The translations under genes and the position numbers were made by a program. From the NCBI GenBank assembly GCA_963977415.1, contig CAXBOS010000002.1, positions 248,001 to 312,000 on the forward strand: a stretch of 64,000 bases of DNA. Direction: 5' to 3'. The stretch is from Croceimicrobium sp963977415. Lineage in GTDB: Bacteria; Bacteroidota; Bacteroidia; Flavobacteriales; Schleiferiaceae. This document shows, piece by piece, positions 43,654 to 53,067 of the stretch. The notes below the pieces were generated by a model. That model had not been told where the DNA came from. It did no database searches and saw only the letters and a list, made by a program, of their open reading frames with translations. Position 1 is the first letter of the stretch, and each line of letters begins with the position of its first letter.

Positions 43654-45522
43654 TTACTTAACAATAGGCAGTTTAATCACTGAAGGATATTCTTGGGAGT
43701 GATGCACCTTATTATGCGCCACAACAGCCTCCGATTCATCGTAGTTATTGCCACCGGTATTTAAGTTTCGGGCGAAACGCGGAAAGTTACTACTCGAAAT
43801 TTCAATGCGAATCCGATGGCCCTTTTCAAAGTAATTACTGGTGGCGAGCGGTGAGAAATCCAATTGATAAACCTTCCCTTCTTCCATAAAGACTTCTTTA
43901 TCATAACCTTCCCGATAACGCACTCTTTGAATCGTTTCATCTAAATTATAAGCTCTTCCGTCAGGGTATACATCAATTAATTTGATAGTGAAATCCGTAT
44001 CCTTAGCATCAGAAGAAATAAATATACTCGCTTCAATAAAGCCAGAAACTTCTATTCCTTCATTCAATAATTCCGAAGTGTACACCAGAATATCCTCTCT
44101 TTCCTCCATAATCTGTTGATCAAAGGCACCGCCCTTTACAGCATTCCCTGTACAACATACATTTCCGCCATAAGATTGTACAGGATCCATGGGATCGTAG
44201 GTGAAGGAATCTGGCTTGTCTTCTCTGGGCATAGAATTATCCAAACGACCATCTCCAGCCAAGCTATTAGCTGCGCCACCACTGTTTAAGTAAAAGGTCG
44301 TCATCTCGGCATTTAAAGGCGGCCATGCTTCGGCTGCTTGCCATTTATTTATACCCATGGTATAATACTGCACTCGGGGAGTCTTATCCTTAAAATCGTT
44401 CTTTTCGTCCTTTAACCAGAGGTCAAACCAAGCATAGATCTGCTCTTGATAGTTTAAACGAGCATCTCCCACACTGCGCTCTCCCACCAAGGTATTTTCG
44501 GTAGCGCGCGTATAGCTGCAGTGTAAAGTTGGGGCAATCACTAAGTATTGGTTATCGGCAACTGTAGGATCTTTAGATTGACGCACGTGGTTAAATAGGG
44601 CCAAGTTTGGACCAATCGATACATCGTACCAGGAGGCAAACCAAAAACTAGGCACCTTAATCTCCATGTTTTCGTGGTATAAGCCTCCCTCAAACCATGC
44701 AGAATCATTGGGTTTACGGCGCACCATTTTATCAAAAATCTCGCGCTTGCCGTGAATATTTTGTAAAATATCCTGAATGGGCAAATGTTTAAGCGCTTCT
44801 GCCATATCCACAGGAGGATTCTCTGGCGCTAAATCGTAAAAGCGTGAAATCCGAATCAAGTCCTCCTGTGTTGCTCCTTCCGGAATACGCGGTTTAAATT
44901 TATCATGCTCTACCCCGTATAACCATGCGAAAAACAGCATCTGCTCTACTCCACCGCGATACCAATTACCTTGTTCATAATAGTCGCCTACTGTGCCAAC
45001 ACCAGCACCATAACCTTGCGGTACCATGGCAGCATGAGCGGGGTGATCTAACGCCGCTACAGCCATTTGCCACTCGGCGGTAGATGAGCAACCATAGGTG
45101 CCTATTTTCCCATTAGACCAAGTTTGATCTTTCATCCAGCTGAAGGCATCATATCCATCCGTGAGAGGAACACCTAGGATATCCCATTCCCCTTCTGAAT
45201 AGTAACGGCCACGTTCATTTTGCACCACATAAGCATAGCCTCTTTTTACCGCTTCATAAGCTCTAAGAGCCGTACTTGTGCGCTGCTTGCCATCACCCCA
45301 TGAGTTGAAATTATAGGGAGTTCTTGAAAAAATGATAGGTACTGGAGCATCGGTTTTAGGACGGTAAATATCGGTGGCTAGATGCTTCCCGTCCCGCATC
45401 GGCATCATCACTTTTTCTTCAATTATTGCAATTTTGGATAGTTTCTCTAAAATGTCATCTTGGGCCCAAGCATTGGATATCCCAACAAAGACTAATAAAA
45501 TAAGGAGGGTGGATTTCTTCAT
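43654..45522 (-). CDS. CocE/NonD-type alpha/beta hydrolase (X-Pro dipeptidyl-peptidase S15 family), exported
   Basis: 622 residues with a signal peptide (about 1-20). The S15 domain begins MMPMRDGKHLATDIYRP near 40-56; the nucleophile Ser is in GTYGCSSTAEWQ near 143; the C-terminal jelly-roll (about 390-622) contains DTDFTIKLIDVYPDGRAYNL and GHRIRIEISSSNFPRF. Relatives cut acyl-amide or ester bonds (cocaine esterase, glutaryl acylase, dipeptidases). Periplasmic location is likely, with no T9SS tail. The substrate is unknown. Confidence 0.9.
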   Translation of the reverse strand: MKKSTLLILLVFVGISNAWAQDDILEKLSKIAIIEEKVMMPMRDGKHLATDIYRPKTDAPVPIIFSRTPYNFNSWGDGKQRTSTALRAYEAVKRGYAYVVQNERGRYYSEGEWDILGVPLTDGYDAFSWMKDQTWSNGKIGTYGCSSTAEWQMAVAALDHPAHAAMVPQGYGAGVGTVGDYYEQGNWYRGGVEQMLFFAWLYGVEHDKFKPRIPEGATQEDLIRISRFYDLAPENPPVDMAEALKHLPIQDILQNIHGKREIFDKMVRRKPNDSAWFEGGLYHENMEIKVPSFWFASWYDVSIGPNLALFNHVRQSKDPTVADNQYLVIAPTLHCSYTRATENTLVGERSVGDARLNYQEQIYAWFDLWLKDEKNDFKDKTPRVQYYTMGINKWQAAEAWPPLNAEMTTFYLNSGGAANSLAGDGRLDNSMPREDKPDSFTYDPMDPVQSYGGNVCCTGNAVKGGAFDQQIMEEREDILVYTSELLNEGIEVSGFIEASIFISSDAKDTDFTIKLIDVYPDGRAYNLDETIQRVRYREGYDKEVFMEEGKVYQLDFSPLATSNYFEKGHRIRIEISSSNFPRFARNLNTGGNNYDESEAVVAHNKVHHSQEYPSVIKLPIVK

Positions 45523-45623
45523 TTAACTCTGTTCATCATAGTGAGTCGCTAAAAATAGGAAATAATTAAGGGAGCAAGACTAGGCCCTGAGTATCTAGTC
45601 ATACAATCCATTCTGCAATGCAT

Positions 45624-45665
45624 AAAAAAACACCCTACCGAAAGCCTATACTTAAGGTAAGGTGT
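45624..45665 (-). terminator. Terminator after the serine-hydrolase-like gene
   Basis: On the minus strand ACACCTTACC pairs GGTAGGGTGT (one G-U pair) across a 16-base loop and is followed by seven T residues. It lies 24 bases after the stop of the gene at 45689. Confidence 0.8.
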
Positions 45666-45688
45666 CAATTCGTGTAAGCGACTAATAT

Positions 45689-47125
45689 TTAAAAAGCGGT
45701 TTTCATAAAACGAGCCTGATAAACAGCATCATCTGCTTTTAAGCGCAAGAGATAAACTCCTTGAGGAAGTTCGCTAACAGACAATTGATCGCTACTAAAT
45801 TGCTCTTTTTGTATGATTACTTGCCCGCTTAAGCTGTATAAACTCAATTGATATTTTTTCCCCAAGTTGGGCAAATCTAACTTCACAAAGTCTCGTGCTG
45901 GGTTGGGATATACGGCTAAGTTCTGAATCTCATTTTTGACAATCCCTACGGAGCTAGTAATTACGGTGTCTATGGCATTAAGGTAACAGAATAGGTCCAT
46001 CGCCAAATTACGCTGACCTAATAAACTAGAACGATCGTTATGTGCAAAAGAAATAGTGTAATCCTTCGTGGGTATATGTAGCGTTAAATGACCGTTCATA
46101 CCTGCCCCTCCTTTACCATAAAGCCAAGTCGTATCGCCTTGCGAATCAATAACCTCTACAATATCTGTATTGTAACCTGAATAACCCATTATACTGCTGG
46201 CGCAACTGTAAGAACCCTGAGGCTGAGCCGAGCCAGGAATAATAGCCTTAATGCTATCCATTGCAGCTGAGCCTAAAAGTTGACCTTGAAATAATGCTCG
46301 ATAGAATTTCACTACTTCATATGACTTCGCTATTAAGCCACGGTTTCCTCCATTAGTGCTAAAGTAGCGCAGATAAGAACGATTATTTGCATAATTTGTG
46401 CCCTGCCAGATGCCATTTATCGAGTCGATAGTTACCGCCTTACAGGAACTCAAATACGATTTCGTCATACCCATTGGGGTGAAAATGCGATTTTGAATCT
46501 CAGCTTCATAAGATTGACCAGATACCGAATCGATTAAAAACTGCAGAACCAAGAGATTGGTATTATTGCGATCAAAGTTGCCGGGGTTGGCTTTATTAGC
46601 TGGTAAACAGCTTAATAGATCTTGAGGACAACCTAACTGTGTAGGGTTCAGTAACCAGATATCATTAAAGCAAGAACCAGCCGCACTGTTGCCCCAGAAC
46701 TCATTCAGGACAGAAGTATGACGGAGTAACTGACGCACACTTATACTGCCATCTAAACCCATTACAGCAACGTCCATATGTGCACCAATACTATCATTTA
46801 GAGACATCTTACCCTCTTCAATCAGTTTTAAGGCTATATAATTAAGATAACCGCCTACTGCTTGGGCAAAATGCCAAGGCTTAGCCGTATCTACTGGAAT
46901 ACCTGGTGCCCGAATGCCGCTGTAAAATGTTTCAGGACCCCATTGATCGTCGAAAATAAGGGAGAATTCGATGCCCTCCATACCGTAGTTAGCGCTAGCT
47001 TGATCAACAATTGCCTGCAAATTCATTCGCAGAGTATCAATATGCTTGACGTTTTGGGCAGATAGTGAACCTAGTGTTAAGATTAGAGCCAGACTACAAG
47101 TCCAAGATTGAATAATAGTTTTCAT
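45689..47125 (-). CDS. Serine beta-lactamase-fold protein with T9SS tail, catalytic residues missing
   Basis: 478 residues: signal peptide (1-23), a beta-lactamase/class C-like domain (about 30-385) and a type A sorting tail (VYPNPARDFVKL…LPQGVYLLRL) from about 405. In the helix that normally carries SxxK, the sequence is WHFAQAVGGYLNYIALKLIEEGK, so QAVG replaces SxxK. The YxN position reads RNN in DRNNTNLLVL. With nucleophile, base and Tyr all gone it is probably a binding protein rather than an enzyme. It is predicted to be secreted to the cell surface. A terminator follows. Confidence 0.82.
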   Translation of the reverse strand: MKTIIQSWTCSLALILTLGSLSAQNVKHIDTLRMNLQAIVDQASANYGMEGIEFSLIFDDQWGPETFYSGIRAPGIPVDTAKPWHFAQAVGGYLNYIALKLIEEGKMSLNDSIGAHMDVAVMGLDGSISVRQLLRHTSVLNEFWGNSAAGSCFNDIWLLNPTQLGCPQDLLSCLPANKANPGNFDRNNTNLLVLQFLIDSVSGQSYEAEIQNRIFTPMGMTKSYLSSCKAVTIDSINGIWQGTNYANNRSYLRYFSTNGGNRGLIAKSYEVVKFYRALFQGQLLGSAAMDSIKAIIPGSAQPQGSYSCASSIMGYSGYNTDIVEVIDSQGDTTWLYGKGGAGMNGHLTLHIPTKDYTISFAHNDRSSLLGQRNLAMDLFCYLNAIDTVITSSVGIVKNEIQNLAVYPNPARDFVKLDLPNLGKKYQLSLYSLSGQVIIQKEQFSSDQLSVSELPQGVYLLRLKADDAVYQARFMKTAF

Positions 47126-47187
47126 AATGGTAATTTTTAAATGATAATTGTGTTTGTGGTATTTCTAAAAGATTTATGCTAAGGCTA

Positions 47188-47781
47188 TTACATCTGTGCC
47201 ATTTCACAGTCGATTTCAATCACGAATGGATAAGTCAAGCTTCTGGGCACATCGTTCCAACCACCAGGCTGTAAATGTCTTTTTGATGCAATAGTTACTG
47301 CATCTTCTTCACACTGTGGATTGTAAGAGTTGGCACAATAACCATAGGCCTGATTGTTAGGCTCTAGGTTTTGCCAATTGGTATAAAAAACGACTTCACC
47401 ATTAAGCCAGCGGTGAGTTTCTTCAACTAAGTGATCTGATAAACCTATTAAGGCACAAGGCCTGCTAGCATTATCTAGTAGGGTTTGAACCACCTGATTT
47501 TCGGCCTGTGACTGAATGGTCACCAAATACCCGCCTAATGAAGCTGCTGCTTGACGCGCCTGATCAAAGTTTTTAAACTGATCGGATAATAAATAATAGG
47601 AGCCTTGAAAATATGTTTGATGGCTATATCCAGTTTTTGGGATTCGTTCGGCACAATCGATATCTACGTAGATGTCAGTTCCTATTACGGGTGGTTCTGG
47701 TTTAGGGTCGGGTTCACATGACCATAGAACCGTTAAAGCCATCATTACTACTAAGGATCGAAATGTTTTAGACTTATTCAT
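47188..47781 (-). CDS. C-type lectin-domain lipoprotein
   Basis: 197 residues. Lipobox VLWSC near 18-22, then a Pro-rich linker (EPDPKPEPPV). The C-type lectin-like domain (about 55-197) shows FDQARQAAASLGGYLVTI, the mannose-type Ca-site motif EPN near 142, and WND near 176, so sugar binding is plausible. Four Cys could form the usual two disulfides. It is outer-membrane-anchored, probably facing outward. It may be co-transcribed with the serine-hydrolase-like gene 62 bases downstream. Confidence 0.85.
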   Translation of the reverse strand: MNKSKTFRSLVVMMALTVLWSCEPDPKPEPPVIGTDIYVDIDCAERIPKTGYSHQTYFQGSYYLLSDQFKNFDQARQAAASLGGYLVTIQSQAENQVVQTLLDNASRPCALIGLSDHLVEETHRWLNGEVVFYTNWQNLEPNNQAYGYCANSYNPQCEEDAVTIASKRHLQPGGWNDVPRSLTYPFVIEIDCEMAQM

Positions 47782-48157
47782 TGTTTATAATTTTCAGCTA
47801 AACTACTGGCCCTTACTCCGGCCTACTGAAAACTATGTTGCAGATACTTTAAACCTGTTAAAAAGACTTTAAGCTATGTTGCATTTCCTTGGAATGCATG
47901 TAAAAAGCCTCTGTTTTGACTGGTTTGTTAAGCTTAAAACTGAATGAATGCCATTTTTGGATAATAAAACAATGGTTTTCATCAGACCCAAGTCAAACAT
48001 CTCTCATACTATAATGATTATCCTGAATTTCACATTTATTGGATGGGCTTGAAAACGACGGTAAGCTAGAAACTATAAAATCTGACCAAAGTAGTCGGTC
48101 TAATATAATATGTATATTTACCTCTGTATGTTAACTATCAACCAAAAACAGATTATT
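47782..48157. other. Divergent intergenic region
   Basis: Separates the lectin gene from a T9SS cargo gene on the other strand. No RNA or gene is seen. GACC…GGTC half-sites flank 48082-48098, with AT-rich DNA resembling a promoter (TATATTTA near 48113), below the standard for a call. Confidence 0.5.
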
Positions 48158-48994
48158 ATGAATAAAAACTACTTATCAATTATTTTGTCTCTGCTACTGG
48201 TATTAAGTAGTAAGTACACTTCAGCTCAATCTACAGAGGATTTTGAATCAGAAATATCAGGATCTAATATTTTTACAGACAATGGTCAGTCGTTTACGAT
48301 TTCAAGTGAATCTGCTGATACTTTTGGTATTTACTTTTACTCTGGCGCAGGATGGAATGGAAACTCAATAGATGATGTGTTTATAGATAATACAGGAAAT
48401 ATTATTCTTAGTGGTGATGGAACTTCATTTACAATATCTACCACAGATGGTGTAGATATTACCATAAAAAGTTTTTACTTATTTGTATCTAATCGTGATA
48501 TAAATGGACCTGGAACACCAACAACGGTAACTATTGAAGGAAGGAGAAATGGTAATAATGTTTTTACGGTCATTAAAAGTGATGGAATCGTAAATGGGTC
48601 AGCATATACCCCTAATAATGGATATACATTTATTGATTTAGCAACCGAAGGTGGAACGGATAATTCAAACAAAAACATAGATAAGATAATCATTCGAACT
48701 ACTGGCAATGCTGATTACTTATCTTTGGACGCCTTTACTTGGGATTCTGGATCATTGTCTTTGGACGATTTCGGAAAATCGAATATTAAAATATTCCCAA
48801 ATCCGTCTTCCGATTTTATACAGATTTCTGGGCTTAACCAAACAGTAGATTTTAAAATATTAGATTTACTTGGAAAGGAAATTAAAAAAGGGACTATTCA
48901 TAGTGATGGGAAAATTAATATTCAAGATATAGCTAAGGGTACTTATTCATTAAAACTCGGGAATGCAAATGGCATTAAGCTAATAAAAAATTGA
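48158..48994 (+). CDS. Small T9SS-secreted protein with type A sorting tail
   Basis: 278 residues from ATG 48158 (MNKNYLSIILSLLLVLSS), chosen over an upstream ATG because it starts the signal peptide. A beta-rich domain (about 25-195) has DFESEISG, DGTSFTISTTDG and TVTIEGRRNG, like short carbohydrate-binding or jelly-roll modules. The sorting tail (KIFPNPSSDFIQISG…AKGTYSLKL) ends at the C-terminus. The gene is clearly more AT-rich than its neighbours and borders gene debris, suggesting transfer. Confidence 0.78.
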   Translation: MNKNYLSIILSLLLVLSSKYTSAQSTEDFESEISGSNIFTDNGQSFTISSESADTFGIYFYSGAGWNGNSIDDVFIDNTGNIILSGDGTSFTISTTDGVDITIKSFYLFVSNRDINGPGTPTTVTIEGRRNGNNVFTVIKSDGIVNGSAYTPNNGYTFIDLATEGGTDNSNKNIDKIIIRTTGNADYLSLDAFTWDSGSLSLDDFGKSNIKIFPNPSSDFIQISGLNQTVDFKILDLLGKEIKKGTIHSDGKINIQDIAKGTYSLKLGNANGIKLIKN

Positions 48995-49470
48995 AACCAT
49001 CCCCAATAACTGTTGATGAAGCATAATTTATTTGCTTGAATGTCTATTCAGATAATTTCTGTTTTAGAAACAAGTAAATTTTTCGTAAATTCATATATCC
49101 TACTTAAATATATATAAATTAAAATTACACTAGTAATAGGCAAATATTTTACCCTAATACTTGGCTTAACAGATTGTAAAGGTAAGAGACATTTATAAAT
49201 TTAATATAGGTCCTGCTTTCACATCAGTTTCTTTAAACTATAGTTTTTAATTTGCAGTTTTATAACGAGAAAATAATATTTTTCAAACTTAAGAAGTCTT
49301 CATTTATAATGGAGATTTTTTTTTACAAATGCTTGGTCTTACTATGGCTTATCGCTTACAGCGGTAAAATTAATTACTCTAAATTTAACTTGTTGACTCA
49401 AGTAAGATGGATATTACTTTAATTACTGTTATGAAAGTTTAAGCTGTTGGCAGCATCGTAGTTTTAGTTT

Positions 49471-49695
49471 TCAATCACCAATACGCTCGGCGATTTGACT
49501 AAAAGCTTCATTCTGATTGGCCTGCTGCAAAGCAGATACATTCTCTCTTAAGCTCAAGCGTGTGAACACGTGAATATTGGAGTCCATTATTTGCACTTCA
49601 ATGGACCCACCATTTGCCTGCTCTACTCCGCGATAAATTAATACCGAAGAGAAAGAGTTCGCCGTGGGGTCATGCTTAAAGAAGAGTTTTAGGTT
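49471..49695 (-). pseudogene. C-terminal fragment of an unidentified protein
   Basis: An open frame of 74 codons ends in TGA at 49471-49473 and is closed upstream by a TAA with no start codon in a plausible position. It reads like real protein (SVLIYRGVEQANGGSIEVQI, then ALQQANQNEAFSQIAERIGD) and is more GC-rich than the flanks. The family was not recognised. Confidence 0.5.
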
Positions 49696-49784
49696 TTAAA
49701 ACCAAGAAGACTTGATGAAATGTAGCCCGGAATCAGATAAACGAAGACTCATATTACAATTTAGTCTGATTCGTTATTAGTAGC

Positions 49785-49967
49785 GCTTTTCGAATAAGAA
49801 CCAGTACGAAGGATCTTCAATCCTTTAAAATCTACAACCTACAAGGCCAATTATTACATGAAATTAGTAGTGCCAATAATGAATTAAATCTAATGCCTGG
49901 ACTTTATATTATAAATACGCTTTTGAATGGCCAGCTTCAAAGTAAAAAGATTTTGATTCAAGAGTAG
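49785..49967 (+). pseudogene. Detached T9SS type A sorting-tail fragment
   Basis: The frame LQSFKIYNLQGQLLHEIS…LMPGLYIINTL…SKKILIQE is a typical Por C-terminal sorting domain lacking its cargo and its PNP start. No ATG or signal precedes it (in-frame TAG at 49782). It is the 3' end of a lost T9SS cargo gene. Confidence 0.75.
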
Positions 49968-50087
49968 TTATTATGGCTTAGGCCTTAAGTTGGAAATTAG
50001 CACTAAAGAGTTTAATCGGTAAATCGGCAGAAGCCTTCACCTACCGAACCACATCCTACTAACTAAAAACACCAATTCCGCAGCCTT

Positions 50088-50978
50088 CTAGATACTTCGC
50101 AAAACCGCCTCCCCTATTTTTTCTATTGCCACTTTCCCTTGTTCCTTGGGAGTATTAGCAGGTGGTCCTTGCGGCGTATTATTTACATCCACGATATAGA
50201 TTTTGCCATCGTCTTTATTGCGTAAAACGTCTAATTCACCGTAGTCTAGGTGCATTGTCTGGCAAAACTGATTGATCAGTTGAATCTCTTCCGCATTAAA
50301 AATGTCCGTAATGGGCTTTACTTCGGTTTTCACCGTGGTGTTTTTAAAGCGCTCCTTAATATCGCGGTATTTCAAATACACAAAGTCTAAGGTTCCTTTA
50401 ACGATGGGAACGCGGATATCTAAGACCCAATTTTCATCAAAGCTATTATCAATCAGAATCTGGTAAATAAAGCCTGCCTCGGTTTTGGCAAGTGGCCCTT
50501 GTAAAATTTGACCATCATGAATGGCATTGACATCATTTTTCTGGACAATCTTGCCAGCATAGGTCTGCGCATCTACGAAAGTATTGTATTGAAAGACCTG
50601 CAAATGCGCCCTGTCTACCGCCACCTTGCTAATATCGCGACTGTGCAGATTTAAAACCGGTATTTTGGGGGCTAGACTTTCTAAAACTTGGAACTCCTCT
50701 CGATAGGTGGCATATTCCCAATACACTGCTAATTCTTGCCTCTTCCCTACTTTATTGCTTAAAGTGTAATTAAGCTTACGTGCCGCCTTGTATAAAGTAG
50801 AACCACGACTGGGGTAATGCGGGTGTACCAGTATGCGCTTACGCTGAAAGCCATTCTTAAAGAAATTGCCCAAAGCAATAAAGCCATGACTAAGATCTTT
50901 AAGCAGTCTTTCGAAAAAGGGCATTTTTTTATGGTAGCGATTGAAAATACCGCGTTTTAAGGATTCACCGAGACTCAT
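50088..50978 (-). CDS. ATP-grasp-like protein
   Basis: 296 residues, basic N-terminus, no signal. The C-terminal half has the ATP-grasp order: a central IYQILIDNSFDENWVLDIRVPIV block, a Lys/Arg stretch, and the metal-binding end LDYGELDVLRNKDDG…IYIVDVNNTPQGPP near 250-280 with acidic and Asn ligands. ATP-grasp enzymes ligate a carboxylate to an amine or thiol. The partners are unknown. Its ATG overlaps the stop of the zinc-ribbon gene (ATGA), so the pair is translationally coupled. Confidence 0.68.
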   Translation of the reverse strand: MSLGESLKRGIFNRYHKKMPFFERLLKDLSHGFIALGNFFKNGFQRKRILVHPHYPSRGSTLYKAARKLNYTLSNKVGKRQELAVYWEYATYREEFQVLESLAPKIPVLNLHSRDISKVAVDRAHLQVFQYNTFVDAQTYAGKIVQKNDVNAIHDGQILQGPLAKTEAGFIYQILIDNSFDENWVLDIRVPIVKGTLDFVYLKYRDIKERFKNTTVKTEVKPITDIFNAEEIQLINQFCQTMHLDYGELDVLRNKDDGKIYIVDVNNTPQGPPANTPKEQGKVAIEKIGEAVLRSI

Positions 50979-51223
50979 CCTCTAATGATATTTAATTCAC
51001 TTAAACCTTGGTCAAATTCACCGTACCAGGCTAAATGCGGGCTACTTAAACCGCAACCACCATACTCTTCGGGGCAATAGGTTTTATCGTGATTGTAGCC
51101 ACAGTTATTACAGCGGCCTAAATTGTTAAACATATCCATATCGCTGCCGCATTCGAGGCAGTGCCAAAGTTTTTCAGCGCTTGGTTTCCAAGCGCAATGC
51201 GGACAGTGTACTTTTTCAATCAT
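50975..51223 (-). CDS. Zinc-ribbon protein, 82 aa
   Basis: Eight Cys in four pairs: C7/C10, C22/C25, C38/C41 and C50/C57 (CPEEYGGC), suggesting two zinc sites. No DNA-binding motif beyond this and no signal peptide. It precedes and overlaps the ATP-grasp gene by four bases. The Cys pattern is not one I can place in a named family. A role as a carrier, chaperone or substrate of the ATP-grasp enzyme is speculative. Confidence 0.65.
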   Translation of the reverse strand: MIEKVHCPHCAWKPSAEKLWHCLECGSDMDMFNNLGRCNNCGYNHDKTYCPEEYGGCGLSSPHLAWYGEFDQGLSELNIIRG

Positions 51224-51365
51224 TTTGAGCTTACGAAATAAATCAAAATTGCTGATTTCTATTTACTAGTAGCCCTAATTATTAATTCAAACTAAAAATT
51301 CTCTTCTTTAAATTAAGCGCTAAGCCCATTATTCTCCTTAAATTTGCCGCCTCAAAAAATAGGCT

Positions 51366-52982
51366 ATGCTTAACGTAAATAATGTTTCTCTTCAATTTGG
51401 TAAACGCGTTCTTTTTGAAGACGTTAACTTAAAATTCTTTGGTGATTCTTGCTATGGTATGATCGGCGCAAACGGTGCTGGCAAATCTACCTTCTTGAAA
51501 ATCTTAAGTGGAGAAATTAGTCCCAACAGCGGAAACGTAAGTATAGAGCCGGGTAAACGAATGGCGGTTTTAAGCCAGAATCACTCGGGATTTGATAATG
51601 AGCAGGTCTTAGACACTGTTTTGATGGGTCATAAAGAGCTCTATCAATTGATGAAGGAGAAAGATGCCTTATATGCTAAAGAAGATTTTACTGAGGCTGA
51701 TGGCATTAAAGCTTCTGAACTGGAAGATAAATTTGCGGAAATGGACGGGTGGAATGCTGAAAGTGACGCCGCTTCGCTTCTCAGTGGCTTAGGAATAGCC
51801 GAAAGCAGCCACTATTCTAAAATGTCAGATTTGGAAGGTTCACAAAAGGTGAGGGTGCTTCTGGCGCAAGCTCTTTTTGGAAATCCAGATGTTTTAATCC
51901 TCGATGAGCCTACCAACGACTTAGACCTTAAAACAGTAGGTTGGTTAGAAGATTTCTTGCTTAATTTTAAAAATACGGTAATTGTTGTATCGCATGACCG
52001 TCACTTTTTAGATACTGTTTGTACGCACATCGCCGATATCGACTTTAAGAAGATTTCTCTTTATTCGGGTAACTATACCTTCTGGTACGAAAGTAGCCAA
52101 TTGGCCATGCGACAGAGAGCTTCAGCCAATAAGAAAGCAGAAGACAAGAAAAAGGAACTGCAAGAGTTTATTCAGCGCTTTGCGGCCAATGCTTCGAAAA
52201 GTAGACAAGCTACCAGTCGTAAAAAGCTATTAGATAAAATTAATTTGGATAATATGCCGGCTTCAAGTCGTCGTTATCCCGCCATTATTTTTAACCAATC
52301 GCGCGAAGCGGGCGACCAAATCTTAGAAGTGGAAGGTCTTACCGCTCATTCGGAAGATGGCACCCTTCTATTTAAGGATCTTTCTTTTAAAATGAATCGC
52401 GGTGACAAAATCACCGTAATTAGCGATAACAGTCTGGCCATAACCGCCCTTTTCGATATTATTAACGGGGTGCGTAAACCTGAAGCGGGTAGCTATACTT
52501 TCGGTCAGACCATTACTACCGCTTATTTACCTAATGAGCATCAGCACTTCTTCGACACCGACGATAACCTAGTCGATTGGTTAAGAGAGTATTCCGAAAA
52601 TAAGGATGAGGTATATGTGCGTGGCTTTTTAGGAAAAATGTTATTCACCGGCGAAGAAGTACTAAAATCAGCACGAGTATTATCAGGAGGTGAAAAAATG
52701 CGTTGCTTAATGTCGCGCATGATGTTACAAGAGGCGAACCTATTAACATTCGATGAGCCTACTAACCACTTAGATCTCGAGTCTATTCAGGCCTTGAATA
52801 ACTCTTTACAGGATTATAAAGGTAGTATGCTTTTCACGTCTCATGACCACACTTTTACGCAGACTATTGCCAATCGCGTAATTGAGATTTTCCCGAATGG
52901 TACTTTAGATAAGTTGTTAGAATATGACGACTTTATCCAAGATCCTAAGATTCAGGAGCAGCGGGAAGCGTTGAGACCCTAG
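51366..52982 (+). CDS. ABC-F family ATPase (ribosome-associated)
   Basis: 538 residues with two ABC domains and no membrane part. Domain 1: GANGAGKST near 36-44, signature LEGSQKVRVLLAQAL and Walker B LILDEPTNDLDL. Domain 2: P-loop region replaced (VISDNSLAITALF), with signature LSGGEKMRCLMSRMML and TFDEPTNHLDL. The linker (about 245-310) is rich in basic residues. ABC-F proteins act on the ribosomal E site in translation. The missing Walker A in domain 2 (SDNSLAIT instead of GxxGxGKS) appears in the YbiT-like group. A -7 match TAAATTTG is at 51339-51346. Confidence 0.93.
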   Translation: MLNVNNVSLQFGKRVLFEDVNLKFFGDSCYGMIGANGAGKSTFLKILSGEISPNSGNVSIEPGKRMAVLSQNHSGFDNEQVLDTVLMGHKELYQLMKEKDALYAKEDFTEADGIKASELEDKFAEMDGWNAESDAASLLSGLGIAESSHYSKMSDLEGSQKVRVLLAQALFGNPDVLILDEPTNDLDLKTVGWLEDFLLNFKNTVIVVSHDRHFLDTVCTHIADIDFKKISLYSGNYTFWYESSQLAMRQRASANKKAEDKKKELQEFIQRFAANASKSRQATSRKKLLDKINLDNMPASSRRYPAIIFNQSREAGDQILEVEGLTAHSEDGTLLFKDLSFKMNRGDKITVISDNSLAITALFDIINGVRKPEAGSYTFGQTITTAYLPNEHQHFFDTDDNLVDWLREYSENKDEVYVRGFLGKMLFTGEEVLKSARVLSGGEKMRCLMSRMMLQEANLLTFDEPTNHLDLESIQALNNSLQDYKGSMLFTSHDHTFTQTIANRVIEIFPNGTLDKLLEYDDFIQDPKIQEQREALRP

Positions 52983-53067
52983 TTAGATATTAGTAGTGAG
53001 ATTTGAGTATTGAGATGGGTTGAACCTAATTTTAAGCTCTGTTACCTTAAGTCTTTGTCTTTGGTCT

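Larger units (their letters stand above)
48995..50087. other. 1.1-kb AT-rich region with gene debris
   Basis: No intact gene. It holds a minus-strand gene fragment (49471-49695) and a plus-strand T9SS-tail fragment (49785-49967). The rest (48995-49470) is AT-rich with stops in all frames and no repeat recognised. Confidence 0.6.
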
